Shown piece after piece: positions 63,930 to 64,000 of a stretch of DNA of 64,000 bases. Below the pieces are notes generated by a model. The model was not told the DNA's origin. It saw only the letters and a program-made list of their open reading frames with translations, and did not search any database. The stretch covers positions 186,001-250,000 of the forward strand of contig NZ_LSYT01000004.1 of assembly GCF_001602525.1 (NCBI RefSeq), given 5' to 3'. Made by a program: the position numbers and the translations under genes. Each line of letters begins with the position of its first letter. Position 1 is the stretch's first letter. The stretch is from Flavobacterium chilense (GTDB lineage: Bacteria > Bacteroidota > Bacteroidia > Flavobacteriales > Flavobacteriaceae).

Positions 63930-63962
63930 CAAATGTAGTCTTTTTTTGTCTTAATTTAACAA
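63930..63962 (-). promoter_or_regulatory. Promoter of the 32-codon gene
   Basis: On the minus strand TTG (63960-63962), a 22-base spacer and TACATTTG (63930-63937), matching TAnnTTTG. Confidence 0.6.
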
Positions 63963-64000
63963 TTTATTCTGAAATTGTTATTTTTTCAACATAATCAAAA

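Overview
The window looks like a chromosomal segment of a Flavobacterium-type bacterium (phylum Bacteroidota). The DNA is AT-rich. Several start sites sit behind the TTG / TAnnTTTG promoter type of this phylum, purine-rich Shine-Dalgarno sites are scarce, and TTG starts occur. Two large secreted proteins end in type IX secretion (T9SS) sorting domains, and bacillithiol (bshB1) and menaquinone (menF) genes are present. All product names come from reading motifs and overall protein look; no database search was possible.

Layout: 1-2396 is the 5' part of a secreted M14 zinc carboxypeptidase. 2504-19782 is a dense run of small accessory genes, many in short co-directional groups: DUF4180, SnoaL/NTF2-like, SRPBCC, NmrA-like reductase plus AraC regulator, serine hydrolase, DUF1801, MBL-fold hydrolase, GNAT acetyltransferases, lactonase, LOG family, an AraC regulator divergent from a DoxX/polysaccharide deacetylase pair, 2H phosphoesterase, VOC and DUF2625. 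19875-34475 holds a Kef-type antiporter, L-serine dehydratase, panB, a four-helix-bundle gene inside an inverted-repeat frame, an RluA pseudouridine synthase, an aldehyde dehydrogenase, a 1349-residue hybrid histidine kinase and a YpfJ-like metallopeptidase. A tRNA-His, bshB1 and a menF/thioesterase pair follow on the minus strand. 37289-48188 carries a lipoprotein, two tandem T9SS-exported endonuclease I paralogues, purL (with two in-frame repeat-derived insertions) and small hypotheticals. 48356-50134 is an acyl-CoA synthetase.

From about 50184 to 63470 every recognisable gene is on the minus strand, and this is the most unusual part. Downstream in transcription order lies a five-gene MoxR-vWA-propeller type operon (57012 to 50184): a helical protein, a MoxR AAA+ ATPase, a 232-residue protein, an 849-residue protein with a degenerate vWA domain, a propeller-like region and a ribosomal L7/L12-like C-terminal module, and a membrane-TPR protein. 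Upstream is what looks like an RNA-repair locus. It begins with a promoter and a small leader ORF with an intrinsic terminator. Then come four complete tRNA-type cloverleaves (Arg TCT, an atypical Asp GTC, and two tandem copies of an atypical Pro TGG), an RNA ligase of the RLIG1 type, an ATP-grasp protein, a string of incomplete tRNA arms, a slipin (SPFH) protein, a decayed metallophosphoesterase, a lysine-rich hypothetical and a DEDDh 3'-5' exonuclease.

My inference is that the ligase, exonuclease, slipin and tRNA-like RNAs form a tRNA damage/repair or decoy system, possibly linked to the adjacent ATPase-vWA conflict-type system. Inverted repeats of several recurring word families fill many intergenic gaps, especially around the tRNA-like genes.
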